Source: Rhizobiaceae bacterium (lineage in GTDB: Bacteria > Pseudomonadota > Alphaproteobacteria > Rhizobiales > Rhizobiaceae). From it: 64,000 nucleotides of DNA. A program made the position numbers and the translations under genes. Below, in pieces: positions 36,104-46,531 of the stretch. How positions within the stretch are numbered: position 1 is the stretch's first letter; the number at the start of each line of letters is the position of its first letter. The DNA lies in contig JAEPNK010000001.1 in assembly GCA_017643495.1 (NCBI GenBank), forward strand, positions 477,623-541,622. The letters are read 5' to 3'. The notes beneath the pieces are model-generated. The model did not search any database. It was given only the letters and a program-made list of their open reading frames with translations, and was not told the DNA's origin.

Positions 36104-36119
36104 TTAACAGCCAATTAAC
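36104..36119 (+). promoter_or_regulatory. Putative CtrA binding site upstream of ftsK
   Basis: TTAACAGCCAATTAAC is a full TTAA-N7-TTAAC CtrA box, about 90 bases before the ftsK ATG at 36209. CtrA controls division and cell-cycle genes in alphaproteobacteria, so ftsK is a sensible target. Binding is inferred from the match. Confidence 0.6.
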
Positions 36120-36156
36120 CTTCACGTCCTAGATTCACAGACAAGCATAATGACCA

Positions 36157-36189
36157 CCTGCCGCCAGTTATTCGGATGGCGGTTGCAGG
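36157..36189 (+). promoter_or_regulatory. Hairpin in the ftsK leader
   Basis: CCTGC-CGCCA (36157-36166) pairs with TGGCG-GTT-GCAGG (36177-36189): ten base pairs with one 3-base bulge and a 10-base loop. It lies 19 bases before the ftsK ATG and could affect translation initiation. No U-tract follows. Confidence 0.4.
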
Positions 36190-36208
36190 AGCATGTCTGG
36201 AGTGACGG

Positions 36209-38863
36209 ATGCAAATCTCTGATATCGAACCACAACGCCTCAACCCAACCGTGCGAGAGGGAATTGGCAGCCAGTTTTCAGTGCTGACCGGGCTTGGCCT
36301 GCTTGCCCTGGTTGGCATGGCATTTGCCAGTCTCTCTACATGGACTGTGTCGGACCCGAGCCTTTCCTATGCAAGCGGTGGTGCAATTTCCAACATGCTG
36401 GGTTATCCCGGCGCCGTTTTTGCAGATATGGCCATGCAGTTTCTCGGATTGGCATCTGCCGTTGCACTGGTGGCTCCTGCCCTGTGGGGATGGACAAACC
36501 TGCTTCAGCGCCCTTTGCCACCTCTCAAGTCCAGACTGGTTTTCTGGTTGTTATCCATGGTGGCAACAGCAGCAACGTTTTCCTGCCTGCCAACACCACA
36601 GGACTGGCCAATTCCGGTCGCTCTGGGTGGTGTCGTTGGAGATTTCACACTAAAGCTCCCTGCACTGCTGACCGGTCCGGTGTCAGGATGGCCTGCAGCC
36701 TTGTACGCAACGGTTTTTGCCTGCCTTACCATCTGGTTCAACGTGAAGGCCGCTGCCCTGCTGGCCGGTGACAGAAATCCGGATCTGACGATTGATGAAG
36801 ATATTGCAGACGAACTCGCAGACGAAGATGTAGACGAACCCAATTGGTTGCTGGGTGCCCTCAGTCATTACTATTTCAGCCTTCGCATGCGTTACCACGC
36901 CCGTCGTGCCCGCCAGCAGGAAGCCGATTTTGCTGCCTCTTCCACACCGGAAAGGTATCGCCCGGGTCTGGTTGCAGCTGCATTCGGAAAGATACAGAAT
37001 CTTCGGGAAGCCCTCACCCGCATACCCGATGACGGATTGGAAGATTTCACCCGGCCTGCTGCAGAACCTCATATGGCAGATCCGAATAGTCCCGAAGCAC
37101 AACCGGCTTACCCTGCCGAGCAACTTCACAATCCTGCCTACGGTGAAAACGTATATACCAGCCATGACAACCGCGCTGAACCGGACGATGACTGGGCACC
37201 ACAATCTCCTCCGCCAACAGCAAACCCGCAAGAAATGACGCCGCCCCCGGCAGCTGATACACGGGTTCAGCAAATGGCGCCGCCTCCGAAACAATCCGGT
37301 CGGGTTGTACGCGAATCCCAGCCATCACTGATTGATTCGGATGATTTCGAACTTCCTGGATTGCACATGCTGCAGAATGTGCCGGCAAGGGCAACCGGCA
37401 AGCAGTTGACGGAAGAAGCACTGGAACAGAATGCAAGATTGCTTGAAGGTGTTCTTGAAGACTTTGGCGTCAAGGGTGAGATCATCAAGGTTCACCCAGG
37501 CCCGGTTGTAACACTTTACGAACTCGAGCCTGCTCCCGGCATTAAATCCTCGCGGGTCATTGGCCTTGCGGATGACATTGCCCGCTCGATGAGTGCGATT
37601 GCCGCACGCGTGGCTGTTGTTCCCGGTCGCAACGCAATCGGAATCGAGTTGCCGAATGCGAACCGTGAAACCGTGTATCTGCGGGAAATACTGGCAAGTG
37701 AGACCTACGAAAAGTCCAAGGCAAAACTGCCGCTCATACTCGGCAAGACCATTGGCGGCGAACCGACCATTGCCGACCTTGCAAAGATGCCACACCTTCT
37801 TGTTGCCGGTACCACCGGCTCGGGCAAGTCCGTTGCCATCAACACCATGATCCTTTCAATCCTGTACCGGTTTGGTCCCGACAAGGTGAAAATGATCATG
37901 ATCGACCCGAAAATGCTGGAATTGTCCATCTATGACGGAATCCCCCATCTTCTAACACCAGTTGTAACCGATCCAAAGAAAGCTGTTGTTGCACTGAAAT
38001 GGACCGTTCGGGAGATGGAAGACCGGTACAAGAAAATGTCCAAGATCGGCGTCCGCAACATTGACGGTTTCAACAACCGGGTTGCCGAAGCTGGCCGTAA
38101 AAAGGAAACCATAAGCCGGACCATCCAGACTGGCTATGACCAGGATACGGGTGAGGCAATCTATGAGACCGAGCATCTTGAGCTCGAACCAATGCCGTAC
38201 ATCGTCGTGATAATTGACGAGATGGCCGATCTGATGATGGTCGCCGGCAAGGATATTGAGGGAACGGTCCAGCGTCTGGCACAAATGGCACGGGCAGCCG
38301 GTATTCACGTCATCATGGCAACGCAGCGTCCGTCTGTCGATGTCATTACCGGTACGATCAAGGCAAATTTCCCGACAAGGATATCCTTCCAGGTGACTTC
38401 AAAGATCGATTCGCGCACGATCCTTGGCGAACAGGGCGCCGAGCAGCTGCTCGGCATGGGCGACATGCTTTACATGGCTGGTGGCGGTCGCATTCAGCGT
38501 GTCCACGGTCCCTTTGTCGGAGATGACGAAGTGGATCAGGTCGTGAACCATCTGAAAACCCAGGGCATACCGCAATACCTTGATTCCGTTACCGAGGAAG
38601 ACGAGGAAACCGCCGGACAAACAGCTGCGGGCACTGAAGGTGGTGGCGGATTGGCTGATTCAAATGACATTTACGATCAGGCGGTTGCCATCGTTCTGTC
38701 AGACAGAAAGGTTTCAACCAGTTATATTCAGCGACGTTTGTCCATCGGATACAACAGGGCTGCATCACTGATTGAACGCATGGAGGAAGAGGGGCTTATC
38801 TCTGCCGCCAATCATGCCGGAAAACGTGAAATCCTTGTGCCGGATCCAAACGAAACCATATAA
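36209..38863 (+). CDS. ftsK: DNA translocase FtsK
   Basis: This septum-anchored motor moves the terminus region and aids dimer resolution at division. The 884-residue protein has an N-terminal membrane domain with about four helices (residues 25-200), a Pro/Ala-rich linker (~240-390), and the alpha-beta motor from ~400. The motor carries [14 protein letters not shown] (Walker A about residue 534), [33 protein letters not shown] (Walker B), and [12 protein letters not shown]. The C-terminal gamma winged helix ([31 protein letters not shown]) reads KOPS sites. A CtrA box and a hairpin precede it. It is followed by lolA. Confidence 0.96.
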   Translation: MQISDIEPQRLNPTVREGIGSQFSVLTGLGLLALVGMAFASLSTWTVSDPSLSYASGGAISNMLGYPGAVFADMAMQFLGLASAVALVAPALWGWTNLLQRPLPPLKSRLVFWLLSMVATAATFSCLPTPQDWPIPVALGGVVGDFTLKLPALLTGPVSGWPAALYATVFACLTIWFNVKAAALLAGDRNPDLTIDEDIADELADEDVDEPNWLLGALSHYYFSLRMRYHARRARQQEADFAASSTPERYRPGLVAAAFGKIQNLREALTRIPDDGLEDFTRPAAEPHMADPNSPEAQPAYPAEQLHNPAYGENVYTSHDNRAEPDDDWAPQSPPPTANPQEMTPPPAADTRVQQMAPPPKQSGRVVRESQPSLIDSDDFELPGLHMLQNVPARATGKQLTEEALEQNARLLEGVLEDFGVKGEIIKVHPGPVVTLYELEPAPGIKSSRVIGLADDIARSMSAIAARVAVVPGRNAIGIELPNANRETVYLREILASETYEKSKAKLPLILGKTIGGEPTIADLAKMPHLLVAGTTGSGKSVAINTMILSILYRFGPDKVKMIMIDPKMLELSIYDGIPHLLTPVVTDPKKAVVALKWTVREMEDRYKKMSKIGVRNIDGFNNRVAEAGRKKETISRTIQTGYDQDTGEAIYETEHLELEPMPYIVVIIDEMADLMMVAGKDIEGTVQRLAQMARAAGIHVIMATQRPSVDVITGTIKANFPTRISFQVTSKIDSRTILGEQGAEQLLGMGDMLYMAGGGRIQRVHGPFVGDDEVDQVVNHLKTQGIPQYLDSVTEEDEETAGQTAAGTEGGGGLADSNDIYDQAVAIVLSDRKVSTSYIQRRLSIGYNRAASLIERMEEEGLISAANHAGKREILVPDPNETI

Positions 38864-38885
38864 AGCAAACAAACGAAAACGGTTG

Positions 38886-39632
38886 ATGGGTCGGCTTGAC
38901 ATGGATCACAGTGCCGCCATGAATGACGGATATCACGGCCTGAAAAGCAACATACGGAGACGATTTTTGTCCCATTCAAAAGCAATTACCCGCAGGTCGG
39001 CACTTTATCTTGCATCACTTGGTCTTGTCGCCGGACTGATGTCTCTGGGAACCTCTTTCAGCGGAGTTGAAAAGCCTGCACTGGCAAACGAGCGAACAAA
39101 GGCAATTTCTGCAATCAGCAACCATTTTCGCAATGTACCAACGATGAAGGGTGAATTTGTGCAGTTTGGCCCGAAGGGCGAACAGACAGGCGGTACATTT
39201 TACATAGAACGCCCCGGAAAACTTCGCCTTGATTATGAAGACCCTTCACCCTTGCTGCTGATTTCAAACGGCAAGACACTGGCAGTTCGTAACGCCAAGC
39301 TGAAAACATGGAATTATTATCCGCTCGACAAGACACCGCTCAGCCTTCTGTTGAGTAACCGGATCGATATTGATGACAAGTCCATTCGCTCAGTGCAGAC
39401 CAGCAATGACATGACAACGGTTGTTATGGGCGACAAAACTGTCTTCGGGGATGCAGAAATTACCCTTCTGTTTGATCCTGTCAGCGAAGACCTGCGGCAA
39501 TGGACGGTAAAGGATGCGCAGGGCAAGGAGACATCTGTCCTGATCCTCAACGTCGAAAAGAATATTTCCCTTTCCGATGATTTGTTCAAGATATCGAATC
39601 GCTCCAAAAACCGCCGCAAGACACAACCGTGA
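38886..39632 (+). CDS. lolA: Outer-membrane lipoprotein carrier LolA
   Basis: This periplasmic carrier moves lipoproteins from LolCDE to the outer membrane. The 248-residue protein has an unusually long N-terminal region before its hydrophobic stretch. TRRSALYLASLGLVAGLMSLG there contains a twin-arginine-like motif, and cleavage is likely near PALANE. The mature domain shows FVQFGPKGEQTGGTFYIERPGKLRLDYEDPSPLLLISNGKTL, the standard LolA barrel. The start is uncertain: ATG 38886 and ATG 38901 are both possible, with weak ribosome sites. It lies 22 bases after ftsK and is likely cotranscribed. Confidence 0.88.
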   Translation: MGRLDMDHSAAMNDGYHGLKSNIRRRFLSHSKAITRRSALYLASLGLVAGLMSLGTSFSGVEKPALANERTKAISAISNHFRNVPTMKGEFVQFGPKGEQTGGTFYIERPGKLRLDYEDPSPLLLISNGKTLAVRNAKLKTWNYYPLDKTPLSLLLSNRIDIDDKSIRSVQTSNDMTTVVMGDKTVFGDAEITLLFDPVSEDLRQWTVKDAQGKETSVLILNVEKNISLSDDLFKISNRSKNRRKTQP

Positions 39633-39646
39633 CCCGGATTGTCCGC

Positions 39647-39663
39647 TATCCTGCGTCAGGATA
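39647..39663 (+). other. Perfect short hairpin after lolA
   Basis: TATCCTG and CAGGATA form a perfect 7-bp stem around CGT, 15 bases past the lolA stop. No U-run follows, so termination is doubtful. Confidence 0.35.
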
Positions 39664-39758
39664 AGGTATTCAGAAAAATTCCTGTTTGCGATGAACTGCT
39701 GAGGGTTTCACCCAAACCGCTTCTCGGTTAGTTTGCCAGAAAACGATCCGGAATTCCC

Positions 39759-40562
39759 ATGCCCCTGAAAATTGCCACCTGGAATATCAACTCGGTTCGC
39801 CTGCGGATCGGGATAGTAGAACAATTTCTCTCCGAACATCAGCCCGACATACTCTGCTTGCAGGAAATCAAGTGTCAGAATGACCAGTTTCCCTACAAGA
39901 ACATTCGAAAACTTGGGTATGAGCACATCGCTGTCCACGGACAGAAGGGTTACCACGGAGTGGCCACCATATCCCGCCGGCCCTTTGTTGAATATTCAAG
40001 TCGGGATTATTGCGGCATGGGCGATACACGTCACCTGGCAACAATCACGAAAGCGGGCGGAAAACCGCTTTGCATTCACAATTTTTATGTTCCTGCAGGG
40101 GGTGATGAGCCCGATCCGGCAATCAATCCGAAATTTGCCCACAAATTGCAGTTTCTGGAAGAAATGCTGGAACTTTCGGCAAACGCCAACGGCATGGACA
40201 ACATCCTTGTGGGCGATCTCAATATTGCACCCCATGAGAATGATGTGTGGTCACACAAGCAATTGCTGAAAGTTGTCAGCCATACGCCTGTGGAAACAGA
40301 ATTTCTTGACCGCATACGCGATCAGGGAAACTGGCACGATCTTGTACGTGCGAAGATCCCTGTCGATGAAAAGCTGTTCAGCTGGTGGAGCTATCGGGCG
40401 CGCGACTGGGATGCATCAGACAAGGGTCGACGTCTCGACCATATCTGGTCATCGGCTGAACTGGCCGCCAGCCTGTCGGATATCACAATAATCCGGGACG
40501 CGCGGGGCTGGGAAAAACCGTCCGATCACGTACCCTGCATCGCGGTTTTTGATCTCGACTGA
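39759..40562 (+). CDS. xthA: Exodeoxyribonuclease III
   Basis: This AP endonuclease/3'-exonuclease of base-excision repair has the endonuclease-exonuclease-phosphatase fold. The 267-residue protein has IATWNINSVRLR, LCLQEIKCQ (metal Glu36), YHGVATISR, VGDLNIAPHENDVW, WSYRARDWDASDKGRRLDHIWSS and the final SDHVPC with the catalytic Asp-His. All active-site motifs are intact. It converges with the cyclic-nucleotide-binding gene; a hairpin overlaps its stop. Confidence 0.95.
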   Translation: MPLKIATWNINSVRLRIGIVEQFLSEHQPDILCLQEIKCQNDQFPYKNIRKLGYEHIAVHGQKGYHGVATISRRPFVEYSSRDYCGMGDTRHLATITKAGGKPLCIHNFYVPAGGDEPDPAINPKFAHKLQFLEEMLELSANANGMDNILVGDLNIAPHENDVWSHKQLLKVVSHTPVETEFLDRIRDQGNWHDLVRAKIPVDEKLFSWWSYRARDWDASDKGRRLDHIWSSAELAASLSDITIIRDARGWEKPSDHVPCIAVFDLD

Positions 40563-40581
40563 CCGGCCAGCGAACCGGTCA
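40560..40581. terminator. Hairpin between convergent xthA and cyclic-nucleotide-binding genes
   Basis: TGACCGG (40560-40566, including the xthA stop) pairs perfectly with CCGGTCA (40575-40581). It sits exactly in the 31-base convergent gap. There is no U-tract on either side, so it is at best a weak bidirectional terminator. Confidence 0.4.
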
Positions 40582-40593
40582 TCACTGGGAAAA

Positions 40594-41049
40594 TCAGCCT
40601 GAAAGCTTTGCCTGGATTTCAGGTAATTGCCGGAGAAACTTGCTCACATCTCTTGAAATCCGGCGGTGCAGATCAATGGCGAGGTCAGGATACTCGGACA
40701 AGACACGATGCATGGTGGTTCGGGGAATCTTGAGAAGACTGCAGTTTTCCTTGACCGTTGCCGTATAGGTCCGGACGGTTTCGGAAATCAGGGCCAGTTC
40801 TCCAAGCATTGCGCCGGGACCGTGGTCAGCCTTGTGAACCGGTTCACCATCCTGCCGGATACTGACAGATATCAGGCCGGACAGCACAAGATAGCCGCTG
40901 TCACTCTTTTGCCCCTCATAGAATATGTCATATCCCTTCGAAAAGGAGAGTTGCTGACTGCCAAATGCCAGCAACCGGAGATGATCCCGGTCAAAGCCGG
41001 ACAGCAACTCGACTTGTTGAAGGGCATTTATATCCTGCTCAAGCGACAA
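40594..41049 (-). CDS. Cyclic-nucleotide-binding domain protein
   Basis: The 151-residue protein is one cNMP-binding beta-roll without a DNA-binding domain: LLSGFDRDHLRLLAFGSQQLSFSKGYDIFYEGQKSDSGYLVLSGLISVSI, PGAMLGELALISETVRTYTATV, then a C-terminal helix. The E-L-A-L-I-S-E-T-V-R-T-Y phosphate-binding cassette has the Glu and Arg expected for a cyclic-nucleotide ligand. The start is a TTG at 41049 with GGAGG five bases upstream next to a run of eight T. It lies just downstream of the OmpR-type regulator on the same strand. I recall the same pairing in Brucella (OtpR and a cAMP-binding subunit). Confidence 0.88.
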   Translation of the reverse strand: MSLEQDINALQQVELLSGFDRDHLRLLAFGSQQLSFSKGYDIFYEGQKSDSGYLVLSGLISVSIRQDGEPVHKADHGPGAMLGELALISETVRTYTATVKENCSLLKIPRTTMHRVLSEYPDLAIDLHRRISRDVSKFLRQLPEIQAKLSG

Positions 41050-41143
41050 AAAAACCTCCGCAATCCGGTCAATGACATCTGGGGCATGCTGTCATGCAGC
41101 AATTGCCCGGCTACCTCTCAAACGAACGCGCCGGGCATCCTGG

Positions 41144-41827
41144 TCACGGAAGCAGTTTATACCCCCCGCCCTCGGTTACAAGCAAACGTGCATTTGAGGG
41201 GTCGGTTTCGATTTTCTGTCTCAACCGGTAAATGTGCGTCTCGAGTGTGTGGGTGGTTACACCGGAATTGTAACCCCAGACCTCTGCAAGCAATTCATCA
41301 CGACCAATAACCTTCTGTTCTGCCCGATAAAGGTATTTGACAATCGCCGTTTCCTTTTCCGTCAGACGAACCTTGTTGCCATCCTCTTCCGTGAGCAGTT
41401 TCTGGGATGGCCTGAACGTATATTGCCCGACAGAAAAGACGGCATCCTCGCTTTGTTCGTGGGTACGCAACTGGGCCCGCATGCGCGCAAGCAAAACGGC
41501 AAACCGGAAAGGTTTGGTAACATAGTCATTAGCCCCCGCTTCCAGCCCGAGGATGGTGTCGGAATCCGTATCGTGCCCGGTCAGCATAAGGATAGGCGCC
41601 TTGAAACCGCCCTTGCGAAGAAGCTTGACTGCTTCCCGCCCATCCATGTCGGGAAGGCCCACATCCATGACCAAAAGGTCAACATGTTCAGAGCGTGCCC
41701 GGTTGACCCCTTTTGTGGCACTTGATTCAGTCACAACCGTAAACTCGTCATAAAGAGCCAGTTGTTCTACCAGTGCATCACGCAGATCATCATCATCATC
41801 TACAATGAGAATATTACGGGCAGCCAT
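41144..41827 (-). CDS. OmpR/PhoB-family response regulator (CenR/OtpR-like)
   Basis: This two-domain transcription factor has a receiver (phospho-acceptor Asp55 in LLVMDVGLPDMDG, acidic pocket at 10-12, conserved Lys105 in YVTKPFRF) and a C-terminal winged-helix (LTEKETAIVKYLYRAEQKVIGRDELLAEVWGYNSGVTTHTLETHIYRLRQKIE). Its sequence and the pairing with a cAMP-binding-domain gene suggest the CenR/OtpR regulator of envelope functions in Caulobacter and Brucella. This is by recollection, so no symbol is given. No histidine kinase is adjacent. The divergent L,D-transpeptidase gene is a plausible target. Confidence 0.88.
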   Translation of the reverse strand: MAARNILIVDDDDDLRDALVEQLALYDEFTVVTESSATKGVNRARSEHVDLLVMDVGLPDMDGREAVKLLRKGGFKAPILMLTGHDTDSDTILGLEAGANDYVTKPFRFAVLLARMRAQLRTHEQSEDAVFSVGQYTFRPSQKLLTEEDGNKVRLTEKETAIVKYLYRAEQKVIGRDELLAEVWGYNSGVTTHTLETHIYRLRQKIETDPSNARLLVTEGGGYKLLP

Positions 41828-41923
41828 TTTAACACCTTGTTTTGTTTAGAAAGCGAATATCTAGGCGTATTGTCTTCGATTGTAAGGCAATTGCAATGAG
41901 AAACACATTCATGTGATTAATTG

Positions 41924-42487
41924 ATGGAAAACGTGAATTCTGCCAACAGGCCCAACCGACCAATGCTTGACCATATACATGTTCGCCACCGTCCGGGTGG
42001 ACTGCCCCATCAGGGGCTGTTAAGCGCGGCCGGTCGCACGATACATTGCTGTTTGGGCCGTTCCGGCATACATCCGCTCAAGCGGGAGGGCGATGGCGTC
42101 ACGCCATCCGGCAGTTATAACCTGCTGTTCGGGTTTTTCAGAAAATCCGGCGTTGGTTTGTTGCCATCAATGCTGCCCATGAGCAGGATCAACAGGGAAA
42201 GCGGCTGGTGTGATGATCCGGCCAATGCCAATTACAACCGCTTCGTCAAACTGCCTTTTTCCGCCAGTCATGAAAAAATGATGCGGGACGACCGCCTTTA
42301 TGACATTTGCATTGTAATGGATCACAATATTCTTCCCCGCAAACGCAATGCAGGAAGTGCAATCTTCTTTCACCAGACCCGCGAGAACAGGGGGCCGACA
42401 GAGGGATGTGTGGCAATTGATCCCGATGAAATGCGGCGGCTGCTTCCGGTTCTCTCGACCTTTACCACCATGCACATTCACCCGTGA
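41924..42487 (+). CDS. L,D-transpeptidase (YkuD) family protein
   Basis: The 187-residue protein has the YkuD catalytic region: the metal-free His150 in AIFFHQTRENRGPTEGCVAI with nucleophile Cys162. The usual HGC is EGC here, as in the short L,D-TPase branch of alphaproteobacteria. GVTPSGSYNLLFGFFR is the conserved substrate-side loop. There is no obvious signal peptide or membrane helix, so export is unexplained and the real start could lie elsewhere. ATG 41924 is chosen over TTG 41921. It is divergent from the OmpR-like regulator. Confidence 0.83.
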   Translation: MENVNSANRPNRPMLDHIHVRHRPGGLPHQGLLSAAGRTIHCCLGRSGIHPLKREGDGVTPSGSYNLLFGFFRKSGVGLLPSMLPMSRINRESGWCDDPANANYNRFVKLPFSASHEKMMRDDRLYDICIVMDHNILPRKRNAGSAIFFHQTRENRGPTEGCVAIDPDEMRRLLPVLSTFTTMHIHP

Positions 42488-42528
42488 TATACGGTATTGT
42501 TTGCAGCAAATGCGGACCGGATTATTTC

Positions 42529-43191
42529 TTAGCGCGCGCCAAAAATTGCGCTTCCAACCCGCACATGGGTCGCGCCAAACTCCGTCGCGGTAAGGTAATC
42601 ACCCGACATTCCCATTGAAAGCGAGGGCAAACCTGCCTCCCGAGCAAGCTTGCGCAACAATGCAAAGTGCGGGCCGGGATTTTCATCAAACGGGGGAATG
42701 CACATCAGTCCTTCAATTTCCAGACCGGCTTCATCGCGGCAGAACTGGACGAAATCAACTCCTTCTAGAGGATCAATGCCTGCTTTCTGGGCTTCCGATC
42801 CGGTATTGATCTGAACAAAGAGCTTCAGCTGCTTTTCCTGTCTCTTCATTTCACGGGCAATCGACCGGGCAATCTTCTCCCGGTCAATGGTCTGGATGCA
42901 ATCAAACAGCGCCACAGCATCGCTGGTCTTGTTTGATTGTAACGGGCCAATCAGGTGAAGTTCGATGTCAGGCGTTTCCGACTTCAGTTCCGGCCATTTT
43001 CCCTGGGCCTCCTGCACCCGGTTTTCACCAAAGATCCGGCAACCGGCATCGATAACCGGGCGGATTGTGTCGGCGTCAAATGTCTTGCTTACGGTGATCA
43101 GGGAGGGTATCTCGCACCCGTGCGAATCTGCATGCTGCTCAATATCGGCAAGTACTTGCAGATAGTTGGAACCGGGATCGGCTTTTTCCAT
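42529..43191 (-). CDS. YggS family PLP-binding homeostasis protein
   Basis: This 220-residue single-domain TIM-barrel PLP protein of the PLPBP family keeps pyridoxal phosphate balanced. It has the PLP lysine in [53 protein letters not shown] and [34 protein letters not shown], all canonical. It is divergent from leuS across about 100 bases and convergent with the L,D-transpeptidase gene. Confidence 0.94.
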   Translation of the reverse strand: MEKADPGSNYLQVLADIEQHADSHGCEIPSLITVSKTFDADTIRPVIDAGCRIFGENRVQEAQGKWPELKSETPDIELHLIGPLQSNKTSDAVALFDCIQTIDREKIARSIAREMKRQEKQLKLFVQINTGSEAQKAGIDPLEGVDFVQFCRDEAGLEIEGLMCIPPFDENPGPHFALLRKLAREAGLPSLSMGMSGDYLTATEFGATHVRVGSAIFGAR

Positions 43192-43295
43192 ATCGGTTTC
43201 ACCTCACGTCACAGTTGACCCCTTCCCCAAATTCTGGTGAAGGTTCCCGGACACATAACCCAGACGCACTTGTTTTCAAACAGAAACCATCACTC

Positions 43296-45923
43296 ATGAC
43301 CACTGAACGTTACAATCCCCGTGAAGCGGAACCCCGCTGGCAAAAAGCATGGGATGAAAGGAAACTATTCGAAATAGACACGGATTCCGATGACGGAAAA
43401 CCGGCCTATTACGTGCTGGAAATGTTTCCCTATCCATCCGGCCGGATCCATATGGGACACGTCCGGAATTACACAATGGGTGACGTGATCGCCCGATACA
43501 AGCGGGCAAAGGGTTATGAAGTGCTCCATCCGATGGGCTGGGATGCATTTGGAATGCCTGCTGAAAATGCGGCAATGCAGAACAAGACCCACCCCAAGGG
43601 CTGGACCTACGACAATATCGCCGCCATGCGCGACCAGCTTAAGAGCATGGGCCTGGCGCTGGACTGGTCACGTGAGTTCGCAACCTGCGATGTGGATTAT
43701 TACGCACAGCAGCAAAAACTGTTTCTCGATTTTCTGGAAGCAGGTCTTGTCTATCGCAAGAATGCAAAGGTCAATTGGGACCCGGTAGACATGACCGTAC
43801 TTGCCAATGAGCAGGTAATTGACGGGAGGGGATGGCGTTCCGGCGCCGAAGTCGAGCAACGTGAGCTTACCCAGTGGTTTTTCCGGATATCCGATTTCAG
43901 CGAGGAACTGCTCGAGGCGCTGGACACCCTTGACGGCTGGCCGGCAAAAGTCCGCCTGATGCAGGCAAACTGGATCGGCAAAAGCCGTGGTTTGCAAATG
44001 AAGTTCGATCTCGTCGAGGCATTTGGCGAGTTTGACGGGTTTGATATCTACACCACCCGCCCGGACACGCTGGCCGGTGCAAGTTTCATGGCGATTGCAC
44101 CGGAGCATCCGCTTGCCCTTGCCCTGGCAAAGGAAAACGGGGATCTGGCGAAGTTCAGCTCTGATGTTCGCAAGTCCGGCACCTCCGCTGAAGAACTCGA
44201 ACGGGCGGAAAAACTTGGGTTTGATACAGGTCTGAAAGTACGACACCCGCTGGATGACAGCCGGACCTTGCCGGTCTATGTCGCAAATTTCATTTTGATG
44301 GATTACGGAACCGGCGCGATTTTCGGTTGTCCGGCACATGACCAGCGGGACCATGACTTCGCCAGCAAATATGGCCTTCCGATCATTGCCACCTTTGTCC
44401 CGCAGGACTGTGAACAGGACGCGGATGAATTCGTCGCAACCGAACCTTTCGTCCCGCAGAAATCTGAAACGGTCAAATGGATCAACCAGCCGGCAGGTGT
44501 TGAAGTGGCAACGGGACAGGAAGCCATCGATGCAACCATTGACTGGGCAGAAGAGCAAAAAACTGGCGAAGGCCAGGTGCAATACCGCCTGCGCGACTGG
44601 GGTATTTCACGCCAGCGCTACTGGGGCTGCCCGATACCGGTTGTTCATTGCGAAGCCTGCGGTGTGGTTCCGGAAAAAGCCGAAAATCTTCCTGTAAAAC
44701 TGCCAGACGATGTAAGCTTCGATACACCGGGAAATCCACTGGACCGCCACCCCACTTGGCGCAATACCGATTGTCCGGCCTGTGGCAAACCTGCCCTTCG
44801 TGAAACAGACACCATGGACACGTTTGTGGATTCATCCTGGTATTTTGCCCGCTTCATAACACCCCACAATGACAAACCGACCGTCCCTGCACTCGCCAAT
44901 CGCTGGTTACCTGTTGACCAGTACATAGGCGGTATTGAACACGCCATCCTTCACTTGCTCTATTCCCGCTTCTTTGCCCGGGCAATGTCCATTACCGGTC
45001 ACATGGAAATCAAAGAGCCGTTCCGTGGCCTGTTTACCCAGGGAATGGTGGTTCATGAAACCTATCAGCGCAAGGACGGTCAGTGGCTTCAGCCATCGGA
45101 GATCATACTCAGCGGTGAGGGAAATGACCGCAGTGCCAGACATGCCGAAACCGGTGAAGATGTACGCATTGGCGGCATTGAAAAAATGTCGAAATCCAAA
45201 CGCAATACGGTTGATCCGGCTGATATCATTGAAACTTATGGAGCGGACACAGCGCGCTGGTTCATGCTTTCTGATTCACCGCCTGAGCGTGATGTAGAGT
45301 GGACGGATGCCGGTGCTGAAGGAGCCCATCGCTTTATCCAGCGTCTCTGGCGTCTGGTCAACAACTGGACAGACACCCTCAAGGATGTAGCGCTGCCTGT
45401 GCAGGATAACTCTGATCCTGATGCAATTGCCATACGCAAGGTAACCCATAAAACCCTGAAAGCGGTTGGCGAGGATATCGAAAAACTGGCATTCAATCGT
45501 GCCATCGCCAGGATATACGAGTTCCTCAATTCACTTTCTTCCGTCAAAAACGAAGGCAATGCTCCCACCAGTCGCCAGATGATGGCCGCAATGAAGGAAG
45601 GAATTCAGGTTCTGGTGCAATGTTTTGCCCCCGTCATGCCGCACCTTGCTGAAGAATGCTGGAAAGCACTCGGTCATGACACGCTGGTTGCAGAAACACA
45701 CTGGCCAGAATTCGATCCTGCACTGGCAACGGATGACGTCATTACATTGCCAGTACAGATCAACGGCAAGAAGCGGGCAGACCTTGAAATTTCTGCTAAT
45801 GCGGACGCCGGGGAAATTGAGGCTGCAACTCTGGCCCTTGATGTGGTAATGAAACATCTTGAAGGGCGGCAGCCCAGGAAAATCATCGTCGTACCAAAGA
45901 GAATTGTGAATGTCGTTGTTTAG
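43296..45923 (+). CDS. leuS: Leucyl-tRNA synthetase
   Basis: This class I synthetase charges tRNA-Leu. The 875-residue protein has the HMGH signature (residues 52-55) in [19 protein letters not shown], a CP1 editing domain ([42 protein letters not shown]), two CxxC-type zinc elements ([15 protein letters not shown]), KMSKS (630-634) in [15 protein letters not shown], and the C-terminal anticodon domain. The ATG at 43296 begins the family N-terminus; upstream codons to 43215 are leader. Its end overlaps lptE by 14 bases. Confidence 0.97.
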   Translation: MTTERYNPREAEPRWQKAWDERKLFEIDTDSDDGKPAYYVLEMFPYPSGRIHMGHVRNYTMGDVIARYKRAKGYEVLHPMGWDAFGMPAENAAMQNKTHPKGWTYDNIAAMRDQLKSMGLALDWSREFATCDVDYYAQQQKLFLDFLEAGLVYRKNAKVNWDPVDMTVLANEQVIDGRGWRSGAEVEQRELTQWFFRISDFSEELLEALDTLDGWPAKVRLMQANWIGKSRGLQMKFDLVEAFGEFDGFDIYTTRPDTLAGASFMAIAPEHPLALALAKENGDLAKFSSDVRKSGTSAEELERAEKLGFDTGLKVRHPLDDSRTLPVYVANFILMDYGTGAIFGCPAHDQRDHDFASKYGLPIIATFVPQDCEQDADEFVATEPFVPQKSETVKWINQPAGVEVATGQEAIDATIDWAEEQKTGEGQVQYRLRDWGISRQRYWGCPIPVVHCEACGVVPEKAENLPVKLPDDVSFDTPGNPLDRHPTWRNTDCPACGKPALRETDTMDTFVDSSWYFARFITPHNDKPTVPALANRWLPVDQYIGGIEHAILHLLYSRFFARAMSITGHMEIKEPFRGLFTQGMVVHETYQRKDGQWLQPSEIILSGEGNDRSARHAETGEDVRIGGIEKMSKSKRNTVDPADIIETYGADTARWFMLSDSPPERDVEWTDAGAEGAHRFIQRLWRLVNNWTDTLKDVALPVQDNSDPDAIAIRKVTHKTLKAVGEDIEKLAFNRAIARIYEFLNSLSSVKNEGNAPTSRQMMAAMKEGIQVLVQCFAPVMPHLAEECWKALGHDTLVAETHWPEFDPALATDDVITLPVQINGKKRADLEISANADAGEIEAATLALDVVMKHLEGRQPRKIIVVPKRIVNVVV

Positions 45924-46458
45924 TTTCACACCGATTGTTGCCAGTGCGGGATTTCGTGTTTTGGCGGTGTTGTCCGGGCTTTTGTTCCTGTCAGCCTGCC
46001 AGTTTCAGCCGCTTCACGGTCCGGGCAGCAATACGTATGGTGCTTCAGGCAGCAAACTCTCGGCGATCGAGGTTTCGCAAGCCTATAACCGGGTCGGCCA
46101 GCAGGTTCGAAACCATCTGGTTTTCCTTTTCACCGGCGGAAATCCAAGCCCGCAAAAAACCCATGAAGCCCGCATCCGTGTGAAATACAACAACAACGTT
46201 CTTGCTGCGATCAATGATCCTGCCATACAGGATTCTTCGGCCGGTATTGTAACGGTTAGCGTCAGTTATGACCTGATTGACAAGACGACAGGAAAGTCGA
46301 TTGCTACAGGCAGCAGACAAGCCAAGGCATCCTATGACCGGACGGGGCAGGTATTTGCCAATGAACGCGCAGAAAGGGATGCAGAAGACAGGGCAGCACG
46401 GGAAGCTGCGGAAGCACTGCGACTTGCGATAGCTGCCGATATGGAGAAATTCAGCTGA
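45910..46458 (+). CDS. lptE: LPS-assembly lipoprotein LptE
   Basis: This outer-membrane lipoprotein plugs the LptD barrel for lipopolysaccharide insertion. The 182-residue protein has a lipoprotein signal ending LLFLSAC (Cys30), then FQPLHGP, a hallmark of alphaproteobacterial Lpt[31 protein letters not shown] and a C-terminal helical [27 protein letters not shown] follow. It overlaps the end of leuS and is followed by holA, the standard leuS-lptE-holA order. Confidence 0.9.
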   Translation: MSLFSFTPIVASAGFRVLAVLSGLLFLSACQFQPLHGPGSNTYGASGSKLSAIEVSQAYNRVGQQVRNHLVFLFTGGNPSPQKTHEARIRVKYNNNVLAAINDPAIQDSSAGIVTVSVSYDLIDKTTGKSIATGSRQAKASYDRTGQVFANERAERDAEDRAAREAAEALRLAIAADMEKFS

Positions 46459-46531
46459 ACGGAATGCAACAAGCTGGTTTCTCCTGCCTGTTATCCAGGC
46501 TGTGTAACCATGTCTTTCGGCAGGCAACATC

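Noticed and set aside
43666-43676. GTCACGTGAG in leuS as a parS site
   Set aside because: Only the CACGTG core matches; the flanks lack the TGTTT/AAACA arms.
43668-44582. 304-codon open frame antisense to leuS
   Set aside because: Shadow of the leuS editing domain; no start signal or domain.
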